A DNA stretch of 64,000 nucleotides from Perilla frutescens (lineage: Eukaryota; Streptophyta; Magnoliopsida; Lamiales; Lamiaceae). A model generated the notes under the pieces. The model saw nothing but the letters and a program-made list of their open reading frames with translations, was not told where the DNA came from and searched no databases. The position numbers and the translations under genes are program-made. The stretch lies in NCBI GenBank assembly GCA_026008535.1, contig BRKX01000006.1:9260501-9324500 (forward strand), read 5' to 3'. Position 1 is the stretch's first letter; every line of letters begins with the position of its first letter. Positions 32,849 through 44,800 of this stretch are shown piece by piece.

Positions 32849-34902
32849 TAGTGTGAGAACTAGGACCACATCTCACACCACATAATTTTAAAAAATCAAA
32901 GGCCCATATTTAATTAAAAAGACGGTGACGATTTTGTAATATTTGAAAAGTTTTTCGCGCGGGGTATTAACGTAATTTGATAATACTTATAAAAATTGTG
33001 GATGATTTGATAACATATCGTCATGCTAACGAAGTATTATAATCATGTTAACGAAACATTATTGTTATGCTAATTAAAGTTTTCAAATATTGTTAGTGAA
33101 AAATATATTCTAATAATTAATTATAAACCTAATTTGATTTAATGAACCACAATTAAATGGAAGAAACCATAATTGGATGAATAAACCTAATTAGATAAAA
33201 TAAACATTGATTAGATGTGGTAAACTTTAAATGAGTAGGAACAAATCATAATAATAATATATTTTTGTACTACGTTAGCATTATGGTTTTGTTTCATCAA
33301 CATTGTGAATACATTATGTTAGCGTATGAAAATACTCTGTCAACATATGTTATAAACCACAATTGGATGGGATAAACCATAATAATCAATTAGGAACTAA
33401 AAATGAAAAATTAAATTCAAAAATAATAATAATTAGATGGAATAAACCATAATTGAGATGAAATAAACCATAATTGAGACTGAATAAACCCTAATAAATT
33501 TGTACTACGCCAGCATTATGATAATTCTTTGTTAGCACAGTGAATATATTATGTTAGCATATGACAAATGCTTCGTTAGCATACATTATCATATGTTATC
33601 ATAATGCTGACGAAAAATTATTATATGCTAACGAAATCATTTACAACTTGGGCACGCGTAAAAAATTATCTTTTGTATTTTTCATCCATATTTTTTCATC
33701 TAAACATAGCCTTTCGATATCTTAAATGAAAGAGCACGAAGAAAGCTTTAATTTGATATATTTTTTGTGTGCATTGTATTAAAAACGAGCAAGTTATGGT
33801 CGTTTAAAGTTTTAAAGATTTTTTTTAATTACTGACATCATCATTTTAATGGATTTGGACGAAAATAGTCTTTCTTCCTTTATTTTTTGCCCTATTTGTA
33901 AAACAGTAATCCGTGCTTATACGTTTTTAGTTAACTGCTTAAAAACTGTTCTGTGATATGTGTGGGACAGATGCAAGAACATAAAATAACAAAGCAGTAA
34001 AAACGCACGAGATGATAACCCAGTTTGGTTCAACCAACCTACTCTGGAGGGGTTGCTCCCAAACTTGAAGATTCGACTAGTACTCATTCGAATAGTGTAT
34101 TAAGGATCTTACACATACAAGCCTCCCGCCTTATGTCGCCCGTTCTTCTCCTCGAACTCTTTCGCCAGCCGAAAGTTGTAAGATCCCCTCACAACCGTGA
34201 CACTAGACTCCCTCTAGGTACCCACGACTTCAACTTACAATCTCTCCTGAGATTGCGTATAAAACTGGAATAAAAATCCCCTCAGGTGTTTCACTCGTAA
34301 ACACTCAAAACTAGTCTATCACGTTGAACATTTTAATGAACAACTACTAGTTACAAAAATGACCACAAACTGATTCTAATACTAGAATCTAAACAAAATA
34401 TCAGTGGTACCGATTGCTCCTCAATTCGGTCTTCATATAGGCGTCGATCTCCATCCGTCGCCAATATGGTATGTGGATTTGTGGTTTGTGGCATTCCATA
34501 CGTGTGTAGATACTCTCCATGTGTAGAGGGGTTAATTCAGCACTGGATCTACACCACAAGGCAGTAAAACGAATTAATCTTGACCTTCCAAACTCGTTCG
34601 GCGCAAGATCTTTCCAACATGGAAACTGCCATAAATAGAGTGTTCCTGGTTCTGTCTGGGACATACTCTGGAACAGTTCACCAACTGTTCTTTCTTTTCT
34701 TGCACAGCGGAAAACAAATCTTCGTGGGACATACCCAGGCACACATTGTCGAACATATCTCGCCAATACAACAACACAAATACTTAGTGCATGACGATGG
34801 CACTAACACTATTATTTACGAAATTGCCACCATCTCTACATTAAACTCAACCATTAGATCATTAAATTAGATGGTGGAGATGTGATCATAGTTCTCACAC
34901 TA
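32849..34902. mobile_element. TIR element with GTGAGAAC ends (MULE-like, non-autonomous)
   Basis: The left end TAGTGTGAGAACTAGGA...CACATCTC (32849-32876) is matched inverted by the right end at about 34876-34902 with a few differences, followed by TAATTT on both arms. Inside are degenerate repeats around AAACCATAATTGGATG (33130-33490) and GTTAGCATATG / CTAACGAA (33010-33650). No transposase is present. No flanking duplication is visible, so the pair could also be two half-elements. Confidence 0.5.
33940..34800. other. Unidentified moderately GC-rich insert inside the TIR element
   Basis: It is less AT-rich than its surroundings. The phrase ACCCAGTTTGGTTCAACC with CCTACTCTGGAGG (34019-34052) resembles conserved phrases of plant LTRs, so this may be an LTR piece. 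A minus-strand open frame of 121 codons exists (34766-34401), but no domain is recognised and I do not call it a gene. Confidence 0.3.
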
Positions 34903-34928
34903 GAAAAAAGGTCTTATTTGATCAATTC

Positions 34929-34930
<2 letters not shown>

Positions 34931-34992
<62 letters not shown>
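34931..34992. repeat. Compound microsatellite (AT)n(GA)n
   Basis: About 36 bases of AT repeat pass directly into about 26 bases of GA repeat. Confidence 0.95.
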
Positions 34993-35150
34993 TGGGATCA
35001 TTTGAGAACCACACCCCCTGTGAGAACTGAGAACCAATCTAATCCACACATCTATTCAATTTGGACGGCTGCAGATTAGACTTTTAAGCGGTGGCAAAAT
35101 TGTGAATTTTTACAAGTTTTAAATATGCGGGGGTATTTTGATAATTAACA
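34993..35150 (+). mobile_element. Single end of a related GAGAACC-type TIR element
   Basis: GGATCATTTGAGAACCACACC and TGTGAGAACTGAGAACC are followed by a subterminal pattern (GCGGTGGCAAAATTGTGAAT) like the one near both ends of the 32849-34902 element (GACGGTGACGATTTTGTAAT). No matching second end was found. Confidence 0.35.
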
Positions 35151-36149
35151 TATTTCTTTCTTGACTCCTTTATTTCTCTCTCTCTCTCTCTCTCTCAATA
35201 AGAGCTTATCGACGAGTGACTGAAACGGAGCTCTCCTTCTCAGTGCTCGAACGAAAGGTGAATCATCTGACGATTCTAATACATTTTCTCTCTCTTGATT
35301 GTGGATCAAGTTGTGAATCGTCTTTATTTTCCGCACCTTTTTTTTACTGGGGTTTTGGGCGTAATTCTCAGATTTATGATTTTGATTGTCTTTTTTAGGG
35401 TTTAGCTTTGTGTGGAAGTGTAATGATGATATTTTTTCATCATCCATGTGCAGATGTCGAATGATTTTGTTTGATTACAATATATAAAATTCTAGAAATC
35501 CTGCATCCATGAAAGCAAAAATATATATGGTTGATCATCTGTATGTATGTATGTATGTATGTATGTGTCTGTGTCGAGGATTAAGCTGAGTTGTTTCATC
35601 AGCATATCCTTTCTCAAGCTGCATTGAGTAGAAAACATAAATTTCCACCTTAATTCCACTTGCATAACAATGCTGCTAATTGCTTGTTTATTTTTACATT
35701 AAATATGTACTACTAATTTATTACTGTTAGACTTTTTATTATATGCAACAAATTAAATGCTAGTATATATAAACTAATTAACCTCAAAACCAAGGTTATT
35801 ATTGTAGTAATTATTGATAGGCGTGGGATCCAAATTATTTGCACCCAAACACGATCGTCATTTCGTGTGTTTTGTGGTTTTTGACCATCAGTATTTTAAA
35901 AATGCTTCGAGTTTCTCCGAATTATGATCACATGTTCCACTTAACCTAAGTGATTTATAATAAAGAAAAAGGAGTATTTTTGATGTCGGATATTTAATAC
36001 ACCTAATGATTTGAAACCGTAGCATTTGAAATTTAAAGAAGCGTCATTTATCAAATGGGTTGCGAGTTGTTTTGTTAAAGTGAGATACATTTTAAATTTA
36101 TTTATAAAAACAAAAATCAATGAAACTGACCAAAAACTGAACTGACAAT
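35151..36149 (+). other. Orphan gene-leader-like sequence
   Basis: A (TC)n tract (35175-35196) is followed by moderately GC-rich sequence with a possible intron ending CATGTGCAG at 35453 before ATGTCGAATGATTTTG, which meets a stop after six codons. It looks like the 5' part of a transcription unit whose body is missing, but no product is recognised. A TATG repeat lies at 35540-35570. The rest is AT-rich with nothing seen. Confidence 0.25.
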
Positions 36150-36152
36150 TTA

Positions 36153-36879
36153 GGAGGTGTATTGGATTGAGATTTCGTTGGATTTCGTTGGACTTTTAAA
36201 ATCCGGGTGTATTTAATCCAGACTTTTAAAAGTCCAACGAAATTCTGGTGTATTCAATCCAGACTTTTAAAAGTCCAACGAAATCTTGGTATATTCAATT
36301 CAGACTTTTAAAAGTCCTTTAAAATTCTGCGGTATTCAACAATCCACGGACTTTAAAAAGTCATTGATTTCGTTGGATTTCAGCTGGATTTCACGTGAAA
36401 ATTACAAAGGATGAAATCCGACCTCTGGACACGAGATTTCGATGGATTTGGAAAACCCGGCGAGCGCTGTATAACAGCGGCCGGTGAGGAATTGAAATCG
36501 GGCACCCCAGCCGTCACCCGACCCCAGCGGCCGCTGGTCTTGCCGATGATGGCACTCCAGCCAGCGGCCGCTGGCACCCAGCGACCGCTGGGATCAAGGT
36601 CGCTTGATTCTAGCGGCCGCTGGGTTTAATTTTTTTTCGAATACACTGATCGTTGTGTTCCAACGAGCGTTGGCGAGATGGATTTGAAATCCATTGAAAT
36701 CGTTCAAAATCGTCCGAAATCCATACACGAAATCCGCCAGACTCTGCGTGGAGTTGGGAGACTCTACGTGGAGTCTTGGAGACTCCATGTGGAGTCAATG
36801 GATTTATAAAATCCATAAAAATCCATGGACATTTTAAAGTCCAACAAAATCCATCAAAATCCTAATTGAATACACCCCC
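36153..36879. mobile_element. PIF/Harbinger-type (Tourist-like) MITE
   Basis: Ends GGAGGTGTATTGGATTGAG and, inverted, GGGGGTGTATTCAATTAGG are flanked by the 3-bp duplication TTA (36150-36152 and 36880-36882), as in PIF/Harbinger elements. Subterminal regions repeat TTGGACTTTTAAAA-type words. Three tandem units of about 48 bp (GTGTATTCAATCCAGACTT) lie at 36205-36330. The core (36470-36630) is GC-rich with repeated CAGCGGCCGCTG palindromes. No transposase is present. Confidence 0.8.
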
Positions 36880-37088
36880 TTAATTTCGGTTCGATGTGGC
36901 GTCCAAGTCTCGATCAAGTTAAATTGGTTCAGTTCGGTTCAGACCGGACCGTATGCTCTCTCTCTCTCTCTCATTAAACCAAAATATATATAAAATTGTA
37001 TTGGTGTCCTTTGCTTGGAAAATCTTACCTTATCATTTGCGGTGATACTCCAACCACTAATACACTATTTAAAAAATAATAAATTATA

Positions 37089-37358
37089 CTCCATCCTTCC
37101 TTATTATATAGTCTATTACTTTTTTGGAGAGTCCCAATTATATAGTCTCATTATTAAAAGAAACATTAATTTTTATGGTAATGTACAAATATACTCTTAT
37201 TGATTATTGAAAATTAAAAAATTAACAACTTAAATTTTGAAAGTCATAAATGTTAAATAAGAGTTTTATTGAAAGTTTAGTTTGAATATCTTATTTTCAT
37301 AAATATTATTAATCTGCGTGCGATGCTAAATTAAATTATATAATCGGATCGGAGGGAG
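37089..37358. mobile_element. Stowaway-type MITE
   Basis: A 270-bp unit starts CTCCATCCTTCC and ends GGATCGGAGGGAG, flanked by TA at both sides (37087-37088, 37359-37360). The ends match the CTCCCTCCG type of plant Stowaway (Tc1/Mariner) MITEs. It is AT-rich and non-coding. Confidence 0.8.
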
Positions 37359-37360
37359 TA

Positions 37361-38273
37361 TTTGATAAATATATAATATATATTTTTTAAAAATATATTA
37401 ATGGTTAGGGTTACTGCCCCAACTGGGTGGGATAGAATCCCTCCTTTTCTTAACTGCTAGGCGTAAGCATTATAAGGAGGAGAATTGTGAGGGGGTGAAG
37501 ATTGTCGTACGATGTTCAAATTTGATGTATTGCGATTTGCGATTGCGACATTATATCTACCGAACCGTCCGAACGTATATGTTTTTGGTTATCTATAGTC
37601 ACAATCCAAGTCCATTTTCACAACTGTACATGTCTCCCTCTCGATATATAATCTCAAATGTAAAGGATATGATGCATTGGGTTTCATTTAATTTATAGTA
37701 AAAAAAAAATCTACAATAGTAATGCCCATCAATTTGTATATATGCACCATTATTGGTAGCAAACTAATCCAAATATATATGCAATTTTAATTTGTTTTAT
37801 ATATAGAGTTCTTGAAAATTATTTGTAATAATTATTGAACCTCGACCTTGCATATAATGATTTGTTGAATTCTAGTTAAATTTATATATATTACCAAATG
37901 AATTTCATCTCCTATTCACGATATTTAATAATCTCATGACTATTGGCCGGTGATAATTGAAAATAGGACGAAGAGGAGATGGAATACCTATTGCATCTTT
38001 TATGTTGCAATATTCTCTAGATAGTTTTATTTTTCATTGTTTATTTCAATTTATTATATCTTAGTTTAATTTACATTTATTATTTAGGATTCACCCTATT
38101 AAATTAGAGTTATTGTATATGTTTAGTAATTAATTTTCTATTTTTAATTATTTAGGGTTTAATAAATTAATAACTAATAAAAATCGAGTGTGCAATAGAG
38201 TGTAACATAAAAGGTGCAATAGACGATTTCGTGTGGATGGAGGGAATGAAGTCCTCATAAAGACAAAGACTTG
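37361..38273. other. Intergenic stretch without recognised features
   Basis: AT-rich apart from a short moderately GC-rich piece at 37405-37520. No gene, repeat array or element end was recognised. Confidence 0.5.
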
Positions 38274-38848
38274 TGTTAGACCGTCTAACAGGTCATAAAC
38301 CGTTAGACGGATATTAAGATCCGATCCGGATCCGGGTCACAATGAAGTGTCATCAGATATGAAGCTAAGTATCACCAATCATAAATGAAAGTGTCACATA
38401 CTATGAACTGAAATGTCACCGGATATGAAGCAACATAAGTCTTAATAAATTTTAATATTTTTTTAGTAATATCTTTAACTATTATGTGAAGTCCTATCAA
38501 TTGTAACATGAAGTATCACTAACATAACAAGCATGTACAACGAACTATCATGTTGAATTATTAAAGTAAATAACAATGAAGTGTCACCGAATATGAAGCT
38601 AGGTATCACCAATCATGAACTGAAGTATCACATATTATGAACTGAAAGTGTCACCAGATATGAAATATTTTTTAGTAATATCTTTAACTATTGTGTGAAG
38701 CCCAGTGTCACAAGAGATGAAGCTAAGTATCACCAATTATAAACTGAAGTGTCACATACTATGAACTGAAGTGTCACCAGATATGAAGCTAGGAAAACGG
38801 GTCGGGTTATGACCGTCTAACGAAAACGACCCGTTAGACCGTCTCACA
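38274..38848. mobile_element. MITE with internal tandem repeats
   Basis: The left end TGTTAGACCGTCTAACAGGT is matched inverted by the right end (TGTGAGACGGTCTAACGGGT read on the minus strand), and GTTAGACGG follows on both arms. Inside, units of GAAGTGTCAC(C)AGATATGAAG and AAGTATCACCAATCAT alternate several times. No flanking duplication is certain. Superfamily undetermined. Confidence 0.65.
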
Positions 38849-39141
38849 GGAGACCACCCCTCATAAATTAATAGCTAAAAACACTAATTAATTAGCGTGG
38901 ATCGGAATAAATTATAAATAATTATTGTAAAATTAGATTGAAGTACAAAATTTAATATTGAAGAAAAATTAAAATTACATTAAAATTGTTTTGTTATCCC
39001 ATTTGTGTTTCAGGGTTGGTCGCACGTTAATTATCCAGAAGTACATATGTATACCTTGGGTTTTGAATGAATGGCAGACGCGTGGTATATCAGATAGCAA
39101 CAGTGATTAGTTTTTAGACGAAGCAGTTTCCACCACTTTCC

Positions 39142-40492
39142 ATGGCCGGACATGAATCTGATGAAGTGATGAACGGAACTCCTCCCATCTACGTGAGTGT
39201 AGATATTCCGGCGAAATCCAAGTCATCTCGGCGGCGCGTGCTGCAGAGTGCCACCGCAACTGCGAGAAAACAAGAAGCACATTTACGATCCAGTGGTGCT
39301 CTCCCTCGGCCCATACCACCACGGGCGGGTGCCCCAGTTTCGCGTGGCGGAGCAACTCAAGGAGGAGGCGCGTACTATCGTTTGCGGCGCTACGGACAAA
39401 GGCTTCCTACTCGGCAAGATCTCGGAGCGGGTAGACGAAATCCGGCATTTCTACGGCGGAGCAGACGAGTACGGCGACGAGGAATTGGGTGAAATGATGC
39501 TTCGCGACGCCTGCTTCGTTTTATGTTATATCCAGATGGTAGAGCTAGAGGGACCAAATAGTGATCAAAATTTCCACAGCATTATTGTTTGTCGCTTGGG
39601 AATGTCTGGAGCTCTGTTCGTGTGTCGCGACTTCTTCATGCTGGAGAATCAGATCCCATTATGGCTCCTCAAATTGTTATTCTCCTTAACATATGACGGA
39701 GACGATGATGATGAAAAATTCCAAACATTGCTGTGCAACTACTTGAGCGACAATAATTTCGGGGATTACAGGATGACACGACTTCCATGGCAAGGCGCAG
39801 GAGAAGAAGAGCCTCTTCACCTACTGGAAGCCATTAACCTCACCTCCCTTGTCCAAGAAGATTCGAGTAGTTTTGAATATTGTATGATGGGAAAAGGATC
39901 AACGAGCTCGTTCGAATCGGCTAACAGCCTGTTTCGGTCAGTGAGAGATCTGAAAGCCAAGGGCATCCACTTGGGCCCGAGTTCTTATTGCTTGAAGGAC
40001 ATCAGATTCTATTCTTTATCATTCTACGGGAAACTCCAGCTTCCTATATTTTTGGTAACCAATAATAGCAGCGTATACTTCTCAAATGTTATAGCATTCG
40101 AGATGTCACCGGAGACTCCGACAGAGTTCGAAGCCACATGTTATGTTAATTTCATGAAGACGCTGATTCAGAAGGCCGAGGATGCTAGAGAGCTGCGGGA
40201 GAAAGGGATACTCTACAGCCTGTTGGAGACCGACGAAGATGTGGTCAGAACGTTCCAAGGCATCGATACCTATGGATTCTGCAACGAAGATCTTTTTTAT
40301 GACGTCAAGATGAGAATCGACAAGCACTGTAATAACAAGGGTAAAACGTGGATGGCTGAGCTCCTTCACACTTACTTTCGTTCTCCATTGACGGCCATAG
40401 CACTCTTCGCTGCTGTCTTTATTATGTGCCTTACTTTTCTCCTAACTTACTACACAATCGATCCAGCAAACAGTAGAGGCCATTCATTCTGA
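39142..40492 (+). pseudogene. DUF247 protein gene with a frameshift near codon 33
   Basis: DUF247 (PF03140) proteins are plant-specific, usually intronless, with a C-terminal membrane anchor; in grasses some act in self-incompatibility, but most have no known role. The start ATG (39142) opens MAGHESDEVMNGTPPIYVSV. Near 39240 the reading must shift by one base to continue CRVPPQLRENKKHIYDPVVL and LGPYHHGRVPQF. The remaining 410 codons are open, with FFMLENQIPLWLL (about 39635), and a C-terminal hydrophobic segment (IALFAAVFIMCLTFLLTYY) near 40400. A single-base error or true mutation could explain the shift; without it the gene would be full length. Confidence 0.8.
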
Positions 40493-40595
40493 TATTAAAC
40501 TATATATATATGTATGTATATGTCAATGTACTGCAGTCTGTCTGTTTGCTGCATCTTCTCTTCATTTCATTAATGTAATCTGCATCTGATACCTC

Positions 40596-40829
40596 TGTTA
40601 AATGATACACATAATTTGATATCATCTAGAAGAGTCTTTTTATCTACCTACATGAATGAACTTAATATGTATTCATGTATCTAGAGTCTTTTTATATTCA
40701 CTATTAAATAGATTAGTTGAATGGTTGCTTTCTTGTATCCTATATAAACCCCTATGTATCTGTCATTTAGACAATTAAGTAAAGTTTATTTCTCCTCCAT
40801 CTATAGTGTGTGTTCTCTATCGTCTAACA
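40596..40829 (+). mobile_element. 5' LTR of the 40.6-kb copia element
   Basis: It starts TGTTAAATGATACAC and ends CGTCTAACA. A TATA box is at 40741. The same sequence is found at 44932-45165. Confidence 0.92.
40741..40747 (+). promoter_or_regulatory. TATA box in the copia 5' LTR
   Basis: TATATAA, preceded by CC and followed by ACCCC, stands 83 bases before the LTR end. Both LTRs carry it. Confidence 0.5.
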
Positions 40830-40832
40830 AAG

Positions 40833-40845
40833 TGGCATCAGAGCC
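40833..40845 (+). other. Primer-binding site, tRNA-iMet type
   Basis: TGGCATCAGAGCC lies three bases after the LTR; it fits the TGGTATCAGAGC class with one T-to-C change. Confidence 0.8.
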
Positions 40846-40880
40846 ACGGGTATACAAAAAAAAAGTGAGAGCAAAGAGAG

Positions 40881-41891
40881 ATGGCAAACAATGGGATGAC
40901 ATCTTTCCAATTTCCTCGTCTCACAAAAGAAAATTATGAAAAATGGTGTTTACGAATGAAAGCTTTGCTTGGATCACAAGATGTGTGGGAGATCGTAGAG
41001 AGTGGCTACGAGAAACCTCAAAATGAGGCTGAGTTAACTCCGGCACAAAAGGAAACCTTGTCAAAGACAAGAAAGAAGGATCAGCAGGCCCTCACTCTCA
41101 TCCATCAGTGTTTGGATGACTCGATGTTCAAAAAGGTGGCGGATGTAGCCACATCAAAGGCTGCTTGGGAGATTCTAGCAAAATCTTTCCAAGGGGTCGA
41201 GAAAGTGAAGAAAGTAGGACTTCAATCGCTAAGGAGTGATTTTGAAGCATTGAAGATGAACGAATCTGAACTAGTTTCAGACTATTGTTCAAGGGTGAAG
41301 GCCATTGTAAACCAACTAAGGAGGTATGGAGATAAAATTGAAGATGTTAAAGTGGTGGAGAAAATTCTGCGCTCTTTAACATCCAAATTCGATTATATTG
41401 TGTGTGTAATCGAAGAGACAAAAGATCTTGAATCAGTGTCTGTGGAAGAACTTGAAGCTTCTTTACAAGCACATGAAGAGAAAATCAAGAGGAGACAAGA
41501 AGAGCCATTGGCGCAAGCTCTGAAATCTAAAGCCACCTTGAAGAATAATGAAGGAGAAAAGCATAATTTTAGAGGACGTGGACGAGGAAGAGGACGTCCA
41601 TGGCAGCAAAATGCTCAAGGAAGAAGCAAGGGGGAGAGTTCAAATAATGAAGAAAAAAACTCTCCATCATGCAGAGGTCGAGGAAGAAACCGAGGAAGAG
41701 GGCGTGGTTATTATCAACAATCAAATGAAAGAAGGTATGACAAGTCTAAGATTGAATGTTATAATTGTCATAGACTTGGTCATTATGCATCAAATTGTCG
41801 TGATATGGAAAATTATGAAGAAAAAGCCAATCTTGTTGATGATAACCAAGAACTTGAAGAGTCAACTCTATTGTTAACCGTAAGAGAATGA
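40881..41891 (+). CDS. Gag of the 40.6-kb copia element
   Basis: An open 336-codon frame starts MANNGMTSFQFPRLTKENYE, the usual copia Gag beginning. A UBN2/retrotransposon-gag-type helical core runs to about residue 200 (KKVGLQSLRSDFEALKMNES, LRRYGDKIEDVKVV). An Arg/Gly-rich segment (about residues 228-275) and a CCHC zinc knuckle, CYNCHRLGHYASNC (about residues 291-304), bind RNA. The TGA at 41889 separates it from protease sequence in the same frame, so it is either a stop mutation in a Gag-Pol frame or a natural Gag end; I favour mutation. Confidence 0.8.
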   Translation: MANNGMTSFQFPRLTKENYEKWCLRMKALLGSQDVWEIVESGYEKPQNEAELTPAQKETLSKTRKKDQQALTLIHQCLDDSMFKKVADVATSKAAWEILAKSFQGVEKVKKVGLQSLRSDFEALKMNESELVSDYCSRVKAIVNQLRRYGDKIEDVKVVEKILRSLTSKFDYIVCVIEETKDLESVSVEELEASLQAHEEKIKRRQEEPLAQALKSKATLKNNEGEKHNFRGRGRGRGRPWQQNAQGRSKGESSNNEEKNSPSCRGRGRNRGRGRGYYQQSNERRYDKSKIECYNCHRLGHYASNCRDMENYEEKANLVDDNQELEESTLLLTVRE

Positions 41892-44800
41892 GAAAAGGAT
41901 GTTGACAGCTTGTGGTACTTGGATAATGGTGCTAGCAATCACATGTGTAGAGACAGAGAAAAATTTGTGGATCTCAGTGATAAAGTGAATGAAAATGTCT
42001 CTTTTGGAGACTCATCTAAAATCAAAATTGAAGGAAAAGGTACAATTCTCATCTCTTCAAAAGACGGTGGCCACAAAATGATTTCTGATGTTTATTATGT
42101 TCCTAAACTAAGAAGTAATATTCTTAGTCTCGGTCAATTTGTTGAGAATGGGTATGAAGTTTTGATGAAGGATAATTGTCTTTGGCTTAGAGACAAAAAT
42201 GCTAATTTAATCGCAAAGGTGACTATGTCGAAAATAGGATGTTCAAGATAAACATCAAAACAGTTGAAACAAAATGCTTGAAAATAAAAGTGTTTGATCA
42301 TGCATGGTGTTGGCACATGAGGTTTGGACACTTAAACTTTGAAGCTTTGAAGATAATGGGAGAGAAGGAGATGGTGAGAGGGATGCCTTCAATCATTCAT
42401 CCTAATCAGTTGTGCGAAGCGTGTTTACTGGGCAAACACGCAAGGAAAAGTTTTCCAAAAGAAGCGACATCAAGGGCGTCTACACCCCTTGAACTTGTGC
42501 ACACCGACCTTTGTGGACCTATTGATCCACCCTCATTCGGTAAGAGTAAATATTTCATACTCTTTATCGATGATTATAGCCGGAAGACTTTGGTGTATTT
42601 TCTCAAGTGGAAATCAGAAGCTTTCACAACTTTCAAAAATTTCAAGATGCTAGTTGAGAAAGAAAGTGGCTGTAAAATCAAGGCATTGAGGTCTGATCAA
42701 GGAGGCGAATTCACCTCAAAAGAATTCAATGATTTTTGTTCATCTCATGAAATTCGTCATCCTCTTACTGTTCCTAGATCACCTCAGCAGAATGGTGTGG
42801 TAGAATGAAAAAATCGAACAATTCTGAATATGGCGAGATGTATGCTGAAAGCAAAGAACATGCCTAAGGAGTTCTGGGCTAAATCTGTTTCTTATGCAGT
42901 TTATCTATCAAATCGTTCATCAACTACAAGTGTTAAAAATAAAACTCCTCAAGAAGCTTGGAATGGGAGAACACCAAGTGTTCACCATTTGCGAGTGTTT
43001 GGAAGCATTGCTTATGCTCAAGTTCCACAACAAGAAAGATCCAAGCTTGATGATCGAAGTGCCAAGTATGTCTTTACTGGTTATGATTACCAATCTAAAG
43101 GCTATCGATTGTTTAATCCAAACAATAACAATGTTGTGATCAGTCGGGATGTTGAATTTGATGAAGAAGCTGCCTGGAATTGGGAAAAACCACAAGAAAG
43201 CACTTATAATTTTCTTCCTTATTTTGACGAAGAAGAAAATGATTATGACAGTGCTCCTCTGCAAGAACCGGTGCCACAACCTCCACAAGCTGAAAGTCTG
43301 AGAGTACAAAGAATGAGATCTCTTGTAGATATCTATGAAAGCACCAAAGAAGCTAATGATGAATTATATTGTCTTTTTGCAGATAGTGAACCATTAATTT
43401 TTCAAGAAGCCATGCAAGATCAAAGGTGGAGACAAGCGATGGATGATGAAATCAAGTCCATTGAAAAAAACAACACTTGGGAATTAACTTCTCTTCCCAA
43501 AACTCATGAATCCATTGGAGTGAGATGGATCTTCAAGTTGAAAAAGAATGCAAAAGGAGAAGTGGAGAAATACAAAGCAAGACTTGTCGTTAAAGGCTAC
43601 AAACAAAAACATGGAGTTGATTATGATGAAGTCTTTGCACCAGTTGCACGAATGGAAACTATTCGTCTGCTAATTTCTCTTGCAGCCCAAAAGAAATGGA
43701 AGATTTATCAGATGGACGTCAAGACTGCGTTCTTGAATGGCTACATAGACAAGGAGGTTTATGTTGAGCAACCTTTGGGCTACCAGGCCAAAGGAATGAA
43801 GGAAAGGTGTTGAAATTAAAGATGTCCTTGTACGAATTAAAACAAGCGCCACGAGCATGGAATAGCCACATCAACAAATACTTTCAAGATAACGGGTTTG
43901 TTCGTTGCCTTAATGAATATGCTCTATATTCTAAGGTTTATGATAATGGAGATATTATGTTTGTTTGTATTTACGTTGACGATCTCATTTTCACCGGCAA
44001 TAATTCAAAATTGTTTGATGAGTTTAAGAAAATTATGTCGGCGGAATTCGAGATGACTGATCTGGGGCTCATGTCATTTTATTTGGGCTTAGAAGTGAAA
44101 CAGATGGATGAAGGAACATATCTTTCCCAAACAGGTTATGAAAAAGAAGTTTTGAAGAAGTTCAACATGATTGACTGCAATCCTGTGAACACGCCCATGG
44201 AGGCCGGAGTTAAGTTGTCAAAATTTGGAGATGAAGAAAAGGAAGACCCCACTTTGTTCAAGAGTCTTGTGGGAAGTTTAAGGTATTTGACACATACAAG
44301 ACTCGACACTCTCTATGCAGTTGGAGTAATAAGTCGTTTTATGGAGACTCCTACGTCTGTCCATATGAAAGCTGCTAAGAGGATCATTCGCTACCTAAGA
44401 GGTACTCTTGATTTTGGAATTTTTTATTCCTCATCTGATGATTTTGTGCTTCATGGATTTTGCGATAGTGATTTTGCGGGTGATGTTGATGAAAGAAAGA
44501 GCACTACGGGTTTCATATTTTTTATGGGTGATTGTGCTATCTCTTGGAGTTCAAAGAAGCAACCCATTGTCACTTTGTCAACATGTGAGGCTGATATGTT
44601 GCAGCAAGTTTGTGTACTTGTCATGCAATTTGGTTGAGGAAGCTACTGAAGGAACTTAATTTGCCACAAGAAGAAGCTACTAAAATATGTACTGATAACA
44701 AGTCTGCACAAGCATTGGCAAAGAATCCAGTATCTCATGATCGAAGCAAGCACATAGACACAAAGTATCATTTTATTAGAGAGTGCATTGCTAAGAAAGA

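Noticed and set aside
34401..34766. Minus-strand open frame of 121 codons as a gene
   Set aside because: No domain, start context or neighbouring exon was recognised; the region looks like LTR or captured sequence.
39248..39493. GTG start for the DUF247 protein
   Set aside because: Plant genes start at ATG, and the N-terminal DUF247 sequence before it is recognisable in the adjacent frame, so a frameshift is more likely.
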